Shown in pieces: positions 48,728 through 61,100 of a DNA stretch of 64,000 nt (position 1 is its first letter; every line of letters begins with the position of its first letter). The DNA is from Chaetorhynchus papuensis (taxonomy: Eukaryota > Chordata > Aves > Passeriformes > Rhipiduridae). The notes below the pieces were generated by a model. The model made no database searches. It had not been told where the DNA came from and saw only the letters and a list, made by a program, of their open reading frames with translations. The position numbers and the translations under genes are program-made. The DNA is taken from positions 485,083-549,082 of the forward strand of contig VWYX01000405.1 of the NCBI GenBank assembly GCA_013396525.1. Reading direction: 5' to 3'.

Positions 48728-50536
48728 TAATCTACTATTAATTATAACAAATAATGGAGAATGAAAATAAATTAAAAGTACTTCTAAGACTCACAAACTT
48801 TGTTTGTGGCTGAAAAAGCACCCAGTTTTTAATTTTTTTTACAAGACAAACCTAGATGATATAAAGTTGGCAAAAAAGTCCTTTTTTTTCCTCCAGAATT
48901 AAAATACCTTTACATCACTCAAATGTCGACAGACAAGTCTTTGAATGACTGGTATTACATAACAGACACATTGATGTGTTTTAGTGGCGGGGTAAGCTAA
49001 GGACACAGCTTTCTTCTGCACTCTAAATGTATTTGGTACAGGAAGGGTTAAGTCAAACTCTTAATGTGAGCAAAATGTGGCTTTTACATGCTAATTATGA
49101 GATGAGTAAGGATATACAAACACACAAATGCATCCTCGGCATTTGTAAAATGCTTTTCCTCTCTTCCTCTGTATAACACTTCACATCCCTTTCTGTCAAA
49201 TCAGGTGCTATAGTGCTACATGATGGATATAAAAAAACGTGACAGGTTACAATGTAGCACATAATTTGGAAAATCGGTGAAAAAAAGGCAGTTGTTATGA
49301 AATTGGTTGTTAAAGGTGTTCAGATTTGTTTGGCTGGTGGTTTTCTTTTGTTGTTTCTTTTTTGGTTTTTGTTTGGAATTTTGTTTTGCTTTGTTTTGGG
49401 TTTGTTTTAGTTTGTGTGTGGTTTTTTTCATTGGTTTTGTTTTGCTTTTGTTTTTTTTTCAACCCATGCAAATGAAAACACTAAGATGACATTTTTTATT
49501 TTAAAAAACATAATTTGTCTCTAATATAAGAGCTAGGGATTTCTCCACACGCACCAGTTGTTTAAAAGGTGTAAACAATTAGAGACAGAATCATTGAGCA
49601 GCTATTCCCTCTAATGAGCCAGCAGAAGGGAAACTTGTGCATTTTGGAGTGACGGTGCTTTCTCCATTTTCCTCATAGCAAAACTCTAGCTAGGCTAAAC
49701 TATTTTATTTCAAAATAGGAAATAAAACCAAATGAAATCTATGTTCAACTACTTGGAATGGATACAACTACAGCTCTTGCTGTTTTGATGGCAAAATGTG
49801 ACAGGATGTTATATTAGTAAAAATATTTCCATAATTAATGCATGACTGCATTATCTGTTGGATAGGTCAAAGATAATTTAAAAAAAAAAAAGTTTAAACT
49901 GTAGTTTTCCAGATTCTCAGAAGTATTTATTTTGTGTTTACTAACCCAGAAGTAGATGACATAACAGATACTGTCATGCACTTCTCTATAGAGTTGAAAT
50001 GGTGTCCGTCATTATCAATTTCTATATTTCTACCATTTATATATCCATACATAAAGGAAGTGATGCAGTATGCAAATACACAGGCCCAGAGGAGGAGATT
50101 TACTCATTCTCTAATCAATCTTCAGAACACTACTGTAGGAAGACATCTAGATTGGGAAAACTGGGAAGTTATATTCACATTCTAACAGAAGTTATACCAG
50201 TACAAAAATTCTAGGGTGAAATACAGTTGCTACTTCCTAGATGGAATGCAGCTGGCATGCACGGAATCTGTTCCATGGTAGTTCCCCACACAACATAGCC
50301 TGCATCTTAAGCACATACTAAGAGGGATGACATGGAGGGAGGAGCAGAGAGAAGACCTTGCAGGGTCTCATCCTTGCAGGGATGGGAAGCTGACAGCACC
50401 ATGCAGTGGATAAACCACTTGGCAGCTGCTAACCAAGGGTGAGAGGAGAAGATGTCTACCTGTTGAACCAGCGACTGGGGTGAAATCGCTTCCCTTGGAT
50501 GACCTTGGCTCATTATAATCTCACTGTAATATTAAC
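48680..50536 (+). repeat. Tandem duplicated block, copy 1
   Basis: This 1,857-bp copy matches the following one at an offset of 1,858. I see only two differences. At 48,833-48,840 this copy has a T8 run where copy 2 has GCATGCAC. At about 49,232-49,234 it has AAA inside an A7 run where copy 2 has TTT. Length is preserved in both. The block is non-coding. It contains a G/T-only tract (about 49,325-49,460) and the first bases of the candidate LTR that continues past copy 2. It ends at an N. Confidence 0.97.
49325..49460 (+). repeat. G/T-only low-complexity tract (copy 1)
   Basis: About 135 bases nearly free of A and C, with TTTG, GGTTT and GTTTT units. An open frame on each strand through it gives only Phe/Val/Leu-rich or Lys/Gln/Thr-rich low-complexity strings. 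Copy 2 carries the same tract at 51,183-51,318. Confidence 0.9.
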
Positions 50537-50537
50537 N
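50537..50537. other. Single N between duplicate copies
   Basis: The only ambiguous base I noticed. It lies exactly at the junction of the two copies, as expected of a placeholder join between overlapping contigs that were not merged. Confidence 0.95.
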
Positions 50538-52394
50538 CTAGATGACCTTCGGAGTCTTGAATCCTTTGGACACAAATTATTCTGCTAATCTACTATTAAT
50601 TATAACAAATAATGGAGAATGAAAATAAATTAAAAGTACTTCTAAGACTCACAAACTTTGTTTGTGGCTGAAAAAGCACCCAGTTTTTAAGCATGCACAC
50701 AAGACAAACCTAGATGATATAAAGTTGGCAAAAAAGTCCTTTTTTTTCCTCCAGAATTAAAATACCTTTACATCACTCAAATGTCGACAGACAAGTCTTT
50801 GAATGACTGGTATTACATAACAGACACATTGATGTGTTTTAGTGGCGGGGTAAGCTAAGGACACAGCTTTCTTCTGCACTCTAAATGTATTTGGTACAGG
50901 AAGGGTTAAGTCAAACTCTTAATGTGAGCAAAATGTGGCTTTTACATGCTAATTATGAGATGAGTAAGGATATACAAACACACAAATGCATCCTCGGCAT
51001 TTGTAAAATGCTTTTCCTCTCTTCCTCTGTATAACACTTCACATCCCTTTCTGTCAAATCAGGTGCTATAGTGCTACATGATGGATATAATTTAACGTGA
51101 CAGGTTACAATGTAGCACATAATTTGGAAAATCGGTGAAAAAAAGGCAGTTGTTATGAAATTGGTTGTTAAAGGTGTTCAGATTTGTTTGGCTGGTGGTT
51201 TTCTTTTGTTGTTTCTTTTTTGGTTTTTGTTTGGAATTTTGTTTTGCTTTGTTTTGGGTTTGTTTTAGTTTGTGTGTGGTTTTTTTCATTGGTTTTGTTT
51301 TGCTTTTGTTTTTTTTTCAACCCATGCAAATGAAAACACTAAGATGACATTTTTTATTTTAAAAAACATAATTTGTCTCTAATATAAGAGCTAGGGATTT
51401 CTCCACACGCACCAGTTGTTTAAAAGGTGTAAACAATTAGAGACAGAATCATTGAGCAGCTATTCCCTCTAATGAGCCAGCAGAAGGGAAACTTGTGCAT
51501 TTTGGAGTGACGGTGCTTTCTCCATTTTCCTCATAGCAAAACTCTAGCTAGGCTAAACTATTTTATTTCAAAATAGGAAATAAAACCAAATGAAATCTAT
51601 GTTCAACTACTTGGAATGGATACAACTACAGCTCTTGCTGTTTTGATGGCAAAATGTGACAGGATGTTATATTAGTAAAAATATTTCCATAATTAATGCA
51701 TGACTGCATTATCTGTTGGATAGGTCAAAGATAATTTAAAAAAAAAAAAGTTTAAACTGTAGTTTTCCAGATTCTCAGAAGTATTTATTTTGTGTTTACT
51801 AACCCAGAAGTAGATGACATAACAGATACTGTCATGCACTTCTCTATAGAGTTGAAATGGTGTCCGTCATTATCAATTTCTATATTTCTACCATTTATAT
51901 ATCCATACATAAAGGAAGTGATGCAGTATGCAAATACACAGGCCCAGAGGAGGAGATTTACTCATTCTCTAATCAATCTTCAGAACACTACTGTAGGAAG
52001 ACATCTAGATTGGGAAAACTGGGAAGTTATATTCACATTCTAACAGAAGTTATACCAGTACAAAAATTCTAGGGTGAAATACAGTTGCTACTTCCTAGAT
52101 GGAATGCAGCTGGCATGCACGGAATCTGTTCCATGGTAGTTCCCCACACAACATAGCCTGCATCTTAAGCACATACTAAGAGGGATGACATGGAGGGAGG
52201 AGCAGAGAGAAGACCTTGCAGGGTCTCATCCTTGCAGGGATGGGAAGCTGACAGCACCATGCAGTGGATAAACCACTTGGCAGCTGCTAACCAAGGGTGA
52301 GAGGAGAAGATGTCTACCTGTTGAACCAGCGACTGGGGTGAAATCGCTTCCCTTGGATGACCTTGGCTCATTATAATCTCACTGTAATATTAAC
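50538..52394 (+). repeat. Tandem duplicated block, copy 2
   Basis: Second 1,857-bp copy, near-identical to copy 1 (50,538 corresponds to 48,680; 52,394 to 50,536). It starts directly after the N and runs without a break into unique sequence on its right, while copy 1 is continuous with unique sequence on its left. Each copy therefore has one natural flank. No gene is present; short frames of 60-83 codons are repeated identically in both copies. In the minus-strand low-complexity frame the TTT difference creates an earlier stop (65 against 71 codons). Confidence 0.97.
51183..51318 (+). repeat. G/T-only low-complexity tract (copy 2)
   Basis: Same sequence as the tract in copy 1. If the duplication is an assembly error, there is only one such tract in the genome here. 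Confidence 0.9.
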
Positions 52395-52899
52395 ACACAC
52401 ATCCATCCCAAAGCGACACACCTCCAAGGTATGACCACCCCTCACTGAGCAGCCACTCCAGATTTTATTGACTATAACAGCAAAATGAGAGAATTTTACA
52501 CCAATCAGTAACAAAAGCATGTATGACTAGAATCACTCAAGTTCTACCTAAATGTAAAGAAAGAAGTATAAAAGTGAGTTAGGGATGGGAAGAAGTTAGG
52601 GAAGAATCCATCATAACTTCTGGGATCAGTCAATGGGCTGAACCTGTCTTCTACCCCATGGGGATGCCTATTGGTAAGAACTCTATGTGCACTAAATTCT
52701 TATCTTAAGATTAGTTTTTATTGGTGATTTGAGCTTGTCTCTATATTGCTTCAAATTCATTTTTGCGATCAGTTACTACCACCAGCAATCTTCGAATCTT
52801 AATCTGTCACAGTTTTCTGTTATCAGTATGTTTGTTAATAAAAGTGTTTTACTCCCTAAACTGATTAGTGTTAGTACTTCAAGGACACTTTGTCCAACA
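52358..52899 (+). mobile_element. Candidate solo LTR of an endogenous retrovirus
   Basis: A 542-bp segment starts TGACC and ends CCAACA (TG...CA), and is bounded by the 5-bp direct repeat TTGGA (52,353-52,357 and 52,900-52,904). Inside are TATAAAAG at 52,567-52,574 and AATAAA at 52,837-52,842, in the order and spacing expected of U3-R-U5. No gag, pol or env sequence adjoins, so it would be a solo LTR left by recombination. A second AATAAA at 52,962 lies outside these edges, so the 3' edge could be further right. The class is not assigned; 5-bp target duplications occur in several ERV groups. The first 37 bases lie inside the duplicated block. Confidence 0.45.
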
Positions 52900-53410
52900 T
52901 TGGATAACATAGCTGACAAAAGTGGGGCAATCCAGGACTGGGGTCCCTCTTTCTTCATTATAATAAAAGATTCAACTCTGATATGCTGTTGGCACGTGTC
53001 CCTAAACAGCCCTCTGATCCAGCAGACTGTCCAGTGGAGTCACCATTATGGAACACTGGCAGACTGGTCAGGCACAAGGGCCTCATCTTTCCTGGGGCAT
53101 TGGCAGACTGATCAAACATAAAGGGTTCAAGGCACACACCCTTTCATCTGACAGTTATACTCTATTCAGACTCTTCTAGTCCCTTGATATCAGTGAGGAT
53201 ACAAGATATTTTTACTACACCGACCTGGTAAATAAAAAAGTGTGGTATCAGACTTGAGCAGCATAACTAAGAAAGAAAATCTCATAAACTGAACAAAGAG
53301 TACTTGAAATTTCTGAAGAAAAACAGCAACTGCTAATACACAGAAAAAAAAGAATCCTTCTGTAAACCAGTGCAAGTGAAGGGGATAGTGATTTTCAAGT
53401 ACTATGAAAG

Positions 53411-53456
53411 GCTTCTTTCACATCGTAGCTTCTTTCACATCGTAGCTTCTTTCACA
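53411..53456 (+). repeat. 17-bp tandem repeat, 2.7 copies
   Basis: The unit GCTTCTTTCACATCGTA is repeated without mismatch, two full copies and a 12-base part. The lack of divergence suggests a recent local duplication. Confidence 0.95.
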
Positions 53457-54098
53457 ATCCCACCTCCAGAGGGGAAATGTCTTATTTTAATTAACATTAT
53501 TTCTATGATTATTGCAAAAATATGAACATCTCACTCACTGTGTATCTTATCATAATCTGTCCATTCTATCACAGTTTACAATCCATTCAAGCATCACAGG
53601 AAGGAAAGTATATTATTACAACCACAAATTGTAGGTGGCATTTTGCAAACATCTCTTGTTATCTTCCATTAATGGCCAAATAATACAATATGTTTAGGTA
53701 TGCATCTCCCCTTTGGAATTATTTAAATTTCAGTCTTCTGGTATGACCTAAAGCTCTAATTATTTGAGTGGGGGAAAAAAAATCAGAAATGATACATAAA
53801 ACTGGTACCAGGGCTTATCTTGGACTTAGTGACTTTCCAAAATTTAGTATTTCATATAATTTTCAGAGATGACATTTCTCTAGAGCTAAGTTTCTTCAAA
53901 AATATGCCAAAAACTCAAGAGACTGAAAAACTTTTGTATTTAATTGTATCAGGGCTTTTTTGAAGCTCATGTGCATCCACTTTCAGGAAAGCATATCTGA
54001 ACTCTGTGAATGCAGCACTTTCAACCTCCTACAAAATTTAAAGGCTCACAAAGGAAAAAAAAAATGTTGCAATTACAGTGTATTTTTAAGTTTTCCCA

Positions 54099-54134
54099 TA
54101 ATAATAATAATAATAGTAATAATAATAATAATAA
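54099..54134 (+). repeat. (AAT)n microsatellite
   Basis: About 12 ATA/AAT units with one G interruption (AATAGTAAT) followed by an A run. A frame on the plus strand gives poly-Ile or poly-Asn and is not a gene. Confidence 0.95.
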
Positions 54135-57100
54135 AAAACAACTAATTAGAGAATTCCTGGTCTTATATTTAAAAATCCTAATCATTGTAGCTGATTTTTA
54201 AGTAGATTTGGAGAGACCTGTTAGAAACAAATAGGGAAGAAATTGTACCTGAGCATGAGCCTGACATTTCATAGCAGAATAATCTTTCTTTATATTTTAG
54301 GTCATTCGCAAGCTCACTGGAAAGATGTCGAATAATGTAGCAGCATGAATGTTTATATCTCTGTGAAAGACACTCACTACTGACTAACACCCCTGCATTT
54401 TCTATTACACGATGTCTAATTAAGCCCCATGATGCCACTCTCAAATCTGACAAAGCAGAGATAATTCTTGACATTTTCAAAAACTTGGCTTATGTTCCCC
54501 TCCTTTTTACAGTGACACAAGCTGGGGCTTCAAACTGATAATGGCATTGCAGCAAGTTTCTGGGTTTTTAATCTTTTTCAAACAGTAGTTTACTCAGAAG
54601 GAATGGAATCCCACAGACCCTTATTTGCCTTTGCAATGTTCAAGCACAGAACCATGGCAGCCAAAAGACAAAATTTTGCCCTTACTTGCCTCAGTTCAAC
54701 TCCCACCAAAATCAATTGAAATTTTGTTACACTACCCAGGGAGCGATTGGGTCCGTGGCACGCAGAGAGAACTGTCACAGCACATATGAGGTGATAGGTC
54801 ACGTCACTTCAATTGTCCCTGTCTTCTTTCAGCACCAGACAAACATCAAGAGACAAACACAAAGCAATAAAATAGCAACAGTAATACTCAGTGTCCTGAT
54901 ACCGTTCCTGTCAACTGCTGCTCCTCCAATCCAGCCATAATGCCTCTCTACCACATGTGGTGCCTCACATCTACCTTTCTTGGGCAGCAGCAGGGAGCAG
55001 ACCAACAATATTTTGAGGCTGCCTTTAATTTAAGACTCATCTCTCTAAAATGAAAAATGCTTTTTAGATAGAAGAATAAGGACAAGGATGAAAAGAGTTC
55101 TGCATATGCTTCTGAAATGATGAAAATTAACAGAGAGGAATATGCTTTTCTTTGAAAAAAAAATAAAAGTCTTTTTATTGCTTTGTTTGCATAACCTAAA
55201 AGATACCAATTTCCTCTTCTCTGTCCTGGCAATATCACTGTATTCTTATTTATTTCACTCTGTTTGCTGTGACACTAGCCAAAGACCACACAAGACCAGT
55301 TTCTCCATTAAAAGGAAAAACAAAAAAGAGCTGATAAAGACTTACACAATTTTTCCACAAATGCCCTATAATGATTAAGAGCTTGCTTGCAGATCTTAGG
55401 GAGAAAAACAACAAAACTCAAATAAAAATACAGAAAGCTATAAAATCTCATTAGTATATAATTTAAGAAGCCACAGTTTGCCATTTAATTTCTCAGTCAA
55501 AAAGGACTTCATCTCCTGCAGTTAAGACTAATGCAAAAATCATTAATATTTTCAACTGTAAATTCCTGAGACCTGTGTACCAATAGCAAAATGTTTTGCT
55601 TTTTCACAATTTTCTTCTAGATATTGGTTTAATACAGTTTTACAAGAAACATCATTTGTTCAGACTGTGTCCCAATTCACCCTGCAAACAACAGACAACA
55701 AAAACTAATTATTTTCAACCCCAACCTCTACCCAACTGTATCTTTTGAAGGTAGACATTAAATTGGTGGAAAATTACATCTTACATTGGATTTCATGGTT
55801 ATCACATTTTTCTCCTATCTTTCCTTCTATCTATTTGATTAAATCATTTCACATCTTTCAGAAGTCATAAGTTAAAATGAAAAAAAAAGAATTCACCATA
55901 GAAGGATTTAATGTGTATAAAGAATATCATCATTACAGTTGTGGACTTAGTCATTTGAGCAGCCAAGCTAAAGAGCACACAGTAATCCAACTTACTCCTG
56001 AGCAAAAGTAGAGTTTCAACAGACGTCATCATCTCTCTTCCAACACAAACTTATAGACTAGAAGACAAAGCTATTTGCAATGAGTTTGTTTGCACTGATT
56101 TATTATTTTAATTATTGTAACATCATGGTTCCAGTAAAACCAGGTGCTGGGTGGCCATGAAGCAAGAAAAGGCTCTTGATTGTATTAAGTCTTGCAAAAT
56201 TATCTGAGCAGCTATAATAAAACCAGTTCATTGGGATTCCATTTCAATATGGGTTTTTTGTTACTTTCACAAAGCCAGATTTGTGCATTTCACTTTATAA
56301 GAAGAAAAAAGGTTAATAAAGCTCCAAAGGAAAATGTAATAAATTCCTCTATTTAATGCAAATCAATAAGGTGCTGTAGCTTGGTTTTAGAGGTTCCCCC
56401 CTACTTTTATATTGTGTGCCTAACACCCTCACATTTAAATAGCCAAAGACATTCCCCACAGGACATACACACTGACACGACAGTGACTTACATCCTTTTG
56501 TAAGGAGACCATGTGTACCCTCAAGATCAGGTAAGTTTCAGGCAGTACAACAGCCTAATAATCATCTTGACCAGAACAGGGATTTCTGTTTGCATGTATT
56601 TGTAGGCTCTGTTAAATTCCCTGCTGTAACACAAACCAAACTACTGTTCTTCACATTACTTCAAACAGACTGCTGGAACTACAGAGTTGAAAATCACCAT
56701 TCACTAAATAAAAGGCACACAAGAAGTTTTATAAATATACTAATGTGGCATATTCTCCTTTCACTAAAAGTAGCAGTAGGGGTTTCTGTGTAAATTGCTG
56801 AACATTGGGAAGGGAGACTGCAGTTTTCTTGAGAAATTTAACAGGAAAATTTGCATGGCAATGGAAGACGTGAATCCAGGACTGATGCCTCTCTATTTAT
56901 GTGTTATTCAGATCAAATAATTGGCAGAAAAGATACTATTTATGTGAAAGAGATTCAAATGAACTGTTTTCTTGAGTCTTTCTTGACTGAATCCTAACAA
57001 TGACTAGCTTGATTTGACAGCTTGTCTGTTCTTAGGTAAAGCTGGATGACAGTCATCCACAAAAGCATTTGATTAGTTTATCATTACCTGTGTCTATGTT

Positions 57101-57740
57101 TAGCAGATGTTTCTGAAGTACTTTCCCTCAGTGCTCAGTGCGATTTGTCACCATATAGTGTGAAGTGTGGAACTCTGTTGTTCAAGTTACTGCTAAGTTC
57201 TTTCAACATTTTTCAGTAATTTCTTTCATCACTGAATGTAAGTTTAGATCATCTGTAAAGAACAATATTTAGGTTGATTTTTAAAATACAGGGAACTCTG
57301 GGAATATCTGGAAAAGTAAGTTGCAATAAATGGATTTTAGGTAGTAGAGCTGAAGAGAGGGGACTGAGAAAATAGCAGTAAAGCAGTGTGTTAAAACCTA
57401 TCGCTGAACGAAAGCGTAATTCAGATTCTTGTTACTAGATCCCTTGGGGAGATTAGAGTGAAATGACACTGGATAATTGGTGTTTATAAATATTTTTATA
57501 TATGTAGGGCTTATTTTAGAACAATTCTTTTGCAATGAAAAAGAGGTATGGTTATTTTCTGTAGAAATACAAAAGAGTAAAAATATCACTTAAATAACAT
57601 AAGAAAAAGAAAAAAAGAGAAAGACAGGACAAGAGTAAATAGTGGAGAGGAAAAATACCACCACCTGTGAACCCAGTGACAAGACTCGATTGTTGCAATT
57701 CTGCTGTCCATTGCTTGAAGTGATGATTGCCGTCCTGATC

Positions 57741-58137
57741 TGTCGCGGGTGGGGGAAGCCCGTGAAACACAAAGTTCAGTGGTTTAATACACACTGAGAT
57801 TCAGGTGGGAATGCCCAGATATCTCCCCTGAGTGGGGGTAGTTTTTACAGTGTCTGATGTAACCCTGTGGGGATCTTCAGGGGTCTCTGATGATTTATGA
57901 CACCTTCTAAGACATGACAGCTGCCTCTCACGTCAGCCTCTCGCGTTGAGCAGTTATGTTCCATCAGAAGGGAGAGAAACCCTCAGGCCCATGAGTGAAC
58001 GTCCCAATACCTTCCCTGGGGGGAGTTTTATAGCTGAGCCAGTTCTGTAAGGGAGGATAGTGCCTGATAAGAAGCACGGTCCCACCTGGCAGGATCAGCT
58101 GCTTACTGGTCCTTTCCCTCACCTGGCTCAAAACCCA
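57741..58137 (-). mobile_element. Candidate LTR of an endogenous retrovirus
   Basis: Read on the minus strand the segment starts TGGGTTTTGAGCC and ends CCCGCGACA (TG...CA). It carries TATAAAA at 58,032-58,026, and the poly-A signal ATTAAA at 57,788-57,783, about 42 bases before the 3' edge. The 4-bp direct repeat GATC flanks it (57,737-57,740 and 58,138-58,141). It keeps CpGs (TGTCGCGGG, CTCGCGTTG, CACGTCAG) in a CpG-poor setting, which suggests a fairly young insertion. U3 upstream of the TATA box would be only about 105 bases, so the true 5' edge may lie further right, up to about 58,345. No retroviral coding sequence is attached. Open frames of 80-96 codons across it are incidental. Confidence 0.55.
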
Positions 58138-61100
58138 GATCATGCTAAACAAAGGCTGGATTTCCCTGGGCATCCTCTGATGCTCATGCCCTCTGCACAT
58201 CATCACAAAACGCTCCCTGTTTTTGCAAACAGCCAGCTGGTTAAGCCATTAACCACTAACATTTCAGTCTCACACACAGTATTTTCAAAAGATCCCTATG
58301 TGCATTACTCATACATTAGTCCCAAAGGGCTGACTGCCCAGCAATCATAGCATATGTCTTGTCATGTTTTATCCTAAAACTGAAGGACAATACCATGGTG
58401 TAATGAAAATATTGCAGTGTGTCACCACAAAAAGTAGGTTTGCAAAAAGAAACATTAAGCAGGCAGTAGTAATAGCTCCAAAAGACAGAATAAGCATTGC
58501 TTCACCAATTGAATGAGAGACCACAGCATGATTTTGGAATAAACTCTTACAAATCACTATTATTTTATACAGTAACTTAAAACTGAAGTGTCGCCCCACA
58601 AAACCACCAACACACTTGGATTTCTGCGTTTGTGTAGCTGTCTGTCTCATGATGGACAGCTGATGCTCCATTTCTTCTCATTTATGGAAGGCTAACTTGG
58701 AAGGAGTTAATTCAGGATGATAGAACTTTTCATTGAAGCTTGGCTTTTTCAAATTTTTACCTCATTAAAATTTTGAAGCAGGTGAACTAGTTAATCTTGG
58801 AAGTCTGGTAGTGTGTTATAATACACAGTCAGGTGACCCGCAAGATATCTTGCAAGAAGGAATCAAATTAGTTATTCTGTGATGTACTGTGTTACGAGGT
58901 AACATTCATTTGTCTAGAAAAGTTAGTGTTCTATCCTGTATCTCCTAAATAATACAAGTTTTAATCTGAATGAGAGTTCATTTAGGTTAAGCAAAGATAC
59001 TGTTATTATAGAGCCCTTTTATTTCCTTCAAACAAAAATAATATTTAAGATTTTTTATATTAGCACTGCTAATAAACAAAAGATATGCATGTTTATCCTA
59101 ATGAGAAAAATATACTATTTTTACTAAGGACAACAATGTACATATATGAACATAAATAGCATGGGGCACATTCTATTATTAGATTTATATTTACTTGTAA
59201 AAATTATTTGTTGGACCATATTTTTCTAATCCCAGCCACTTAATGCAGAATGGGGGACAATACACTGAAGTTAAAGAGAAATAGCAGAAGAAAAATGTGG
59301 AGATTTGCCACAGCATCCCTTTGCATGCTCAACTTCCGCTAGAAAAGTCCATTTTAGCAGTTGCTTCTGTTAAGTCCTAGAAACAATTTATTGAGGTTGG
59401 AACCGATGTATTGCTAGGGGATTACAATAGCTTCCTACCAGAGAACTTGAATTAAAATAAAAACCAAATCAAATCACTAAACCTTTTAATGAAATTGCAG
59501 TTTATCTTTTAGCAGTTGCAAATTTTCTAAACAAAGGTAATTCAGGTGTAGACAACACAGGGATTGGAAACTTCCTTTGGGACATCTGCATGGACCATGC
59601 AAGGTCACCCTCAGACTGCTCCCAGTTTCCTCCTTCATTGATCCTTGACCTGTCACAACCACCTGGCAGCCCAGGAGAAGGGTCTCTTGAGTCAGACCCA
59701 GGCAAAAGACAGTCAAATACACTATTTAGACACTACCTAATATCTAAAGAATGCCCTAAAGCACTTGACTGTGCTTAACATTTTTACTGAAGAATTTTTT
59801 TTTTTGTTGAAAGAGTCAGAAAATGTCATGATGAGTAGTTTCATTTTGATATACAGAAAAAATGGATTAGCATCAGTCTAAGTGAAAAGAGATTTAAGCT
59901 AATGATATGCAACTTCTGTTCTAATTTTAGCACAAGTTTTCCGTGAGCTATTCTATATTTAGCTTAATTTTCAAATAATTTCTTGACAAGCAATTCACTT
60001 AAAATATAAGTGATAAATATGAGTAGATCATCTGTGATACCACTTATGCAAAGTCCAGTGTATTCTTAGCTCACTGTGAGGATACATGGATTGAGAATAT
60101 AAAATAGCAGCAAAGGGAAAGAAACATGCACTTTCCAGTCCCTTGCTGTCACTTTGTTATTGCACACAGTGAAGCTGCATAAAAGATACAGCTATAAGAT
60201 CCAATCCTTTAATGATTTCTTTCTTATTGAAAAAGCTCTCAAATTTTGTTTGAGGAGAAAGACAGCCGCCTTTACATCTGGGTAATTCCCCTTCACCCTA
60301 GCCCCATTTAACTAATTAAATGTTCTTTAGAATTTGAAATCACTGAGTATAACAAAGCTCCTGAGAATCATAAGCAAAGTCAGGAGGACATCTCAAACAC
60401 CGGAATGGCTAGTGTAGGACAGTCCAGGGAGTACATGATGCTTTGAGTATCATTTTGTACTGTACTTTAGGGCTTTAATAGCCCTTCCAGCAATGTTGCA
60501 CCAACTGCTAATCGATATCACTTATTTTTCTCACCATAGAAACGAGGTTTAGTTAACCCCTTGAGTGCCTTATCCTGAAATAAATAGAGGATGTGTTTTT
60601 TATATGGATGAAGAAAACATCCACTGCAGTGAAATTATTCCTGCAACAAAAGTGCTGCTGCATCCAAATGCTGGACGAACACATAGTCATTCAAAAAATT
60701 ACTCTGGCCCATCAGTTTAAGGCCACATTCCCAAAGCATTAACTTAAATAAACAAACCACACATTGTATGCGGCTATCATACTAATCCTTGCAAGGAGTA
60801 AAGTGGGAAAGGCTGCTACCCTTGGGTGTCTACAACTGTTTCAGTCACAAGGGTCTTCTCAATGAATTTTTTGTTGAATAAGCAAGAAACCCTAAGAAAA
60901 CTAATTTCAAAAATCTGTTGTTTTAATTTTCTTTTTTTTTTTTACTAATTACTTTTTAAGATTTCATTCAGCTCAAATATGAATTAAAACAGTTTGGGAA
61001 CAGCTATTTTATGCCAATTTATGTTATTAAAAACATTCTAATTTTGCATGGATGTCAGGAGAGAATTTACGTTGTAAAAACTTCTCATCACCAAAACTGG

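Larger units (their letters stand above)
52905..57740. other. AT-rich DNA with short tandem repeats
   Basis: No exon recognised. Just after the candidate LTR, 53,045-53,110 contains a diverged repeat of CACTGGCAGACTGGTCA (again near 53,099). Around 54,660-54,740, AACTCCCACCAAAATCAATTGAAATTTTG recalls half of the palindromic repeat at 30.2 kb. Other frames are at most about 100 codons and featureless. Confidence 0.5.

Noticed and set aside
49216..49431. Lys/Gln/Thr-rich 71-codon minus-strand frame
   Set aside because: It is the reverse translation of a G/T-only tract and is repeated with a different stop in the duplicate copy.
48680..52394. CRISPR-like or satellite array
   Set aside because: The repeat is two long copies joined at an N, with no short repeat-spacer structure; nothing in the window suggests CRISPR.
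52729..53121. 130-codon plus-strand open frame, the longest in the window
   Set aside because: It begins inside the candidate LTR and runs into flanking sequence; no domain, no splice context, and the length is within chance for 64 kb of AT-rich DNA read in six frames.
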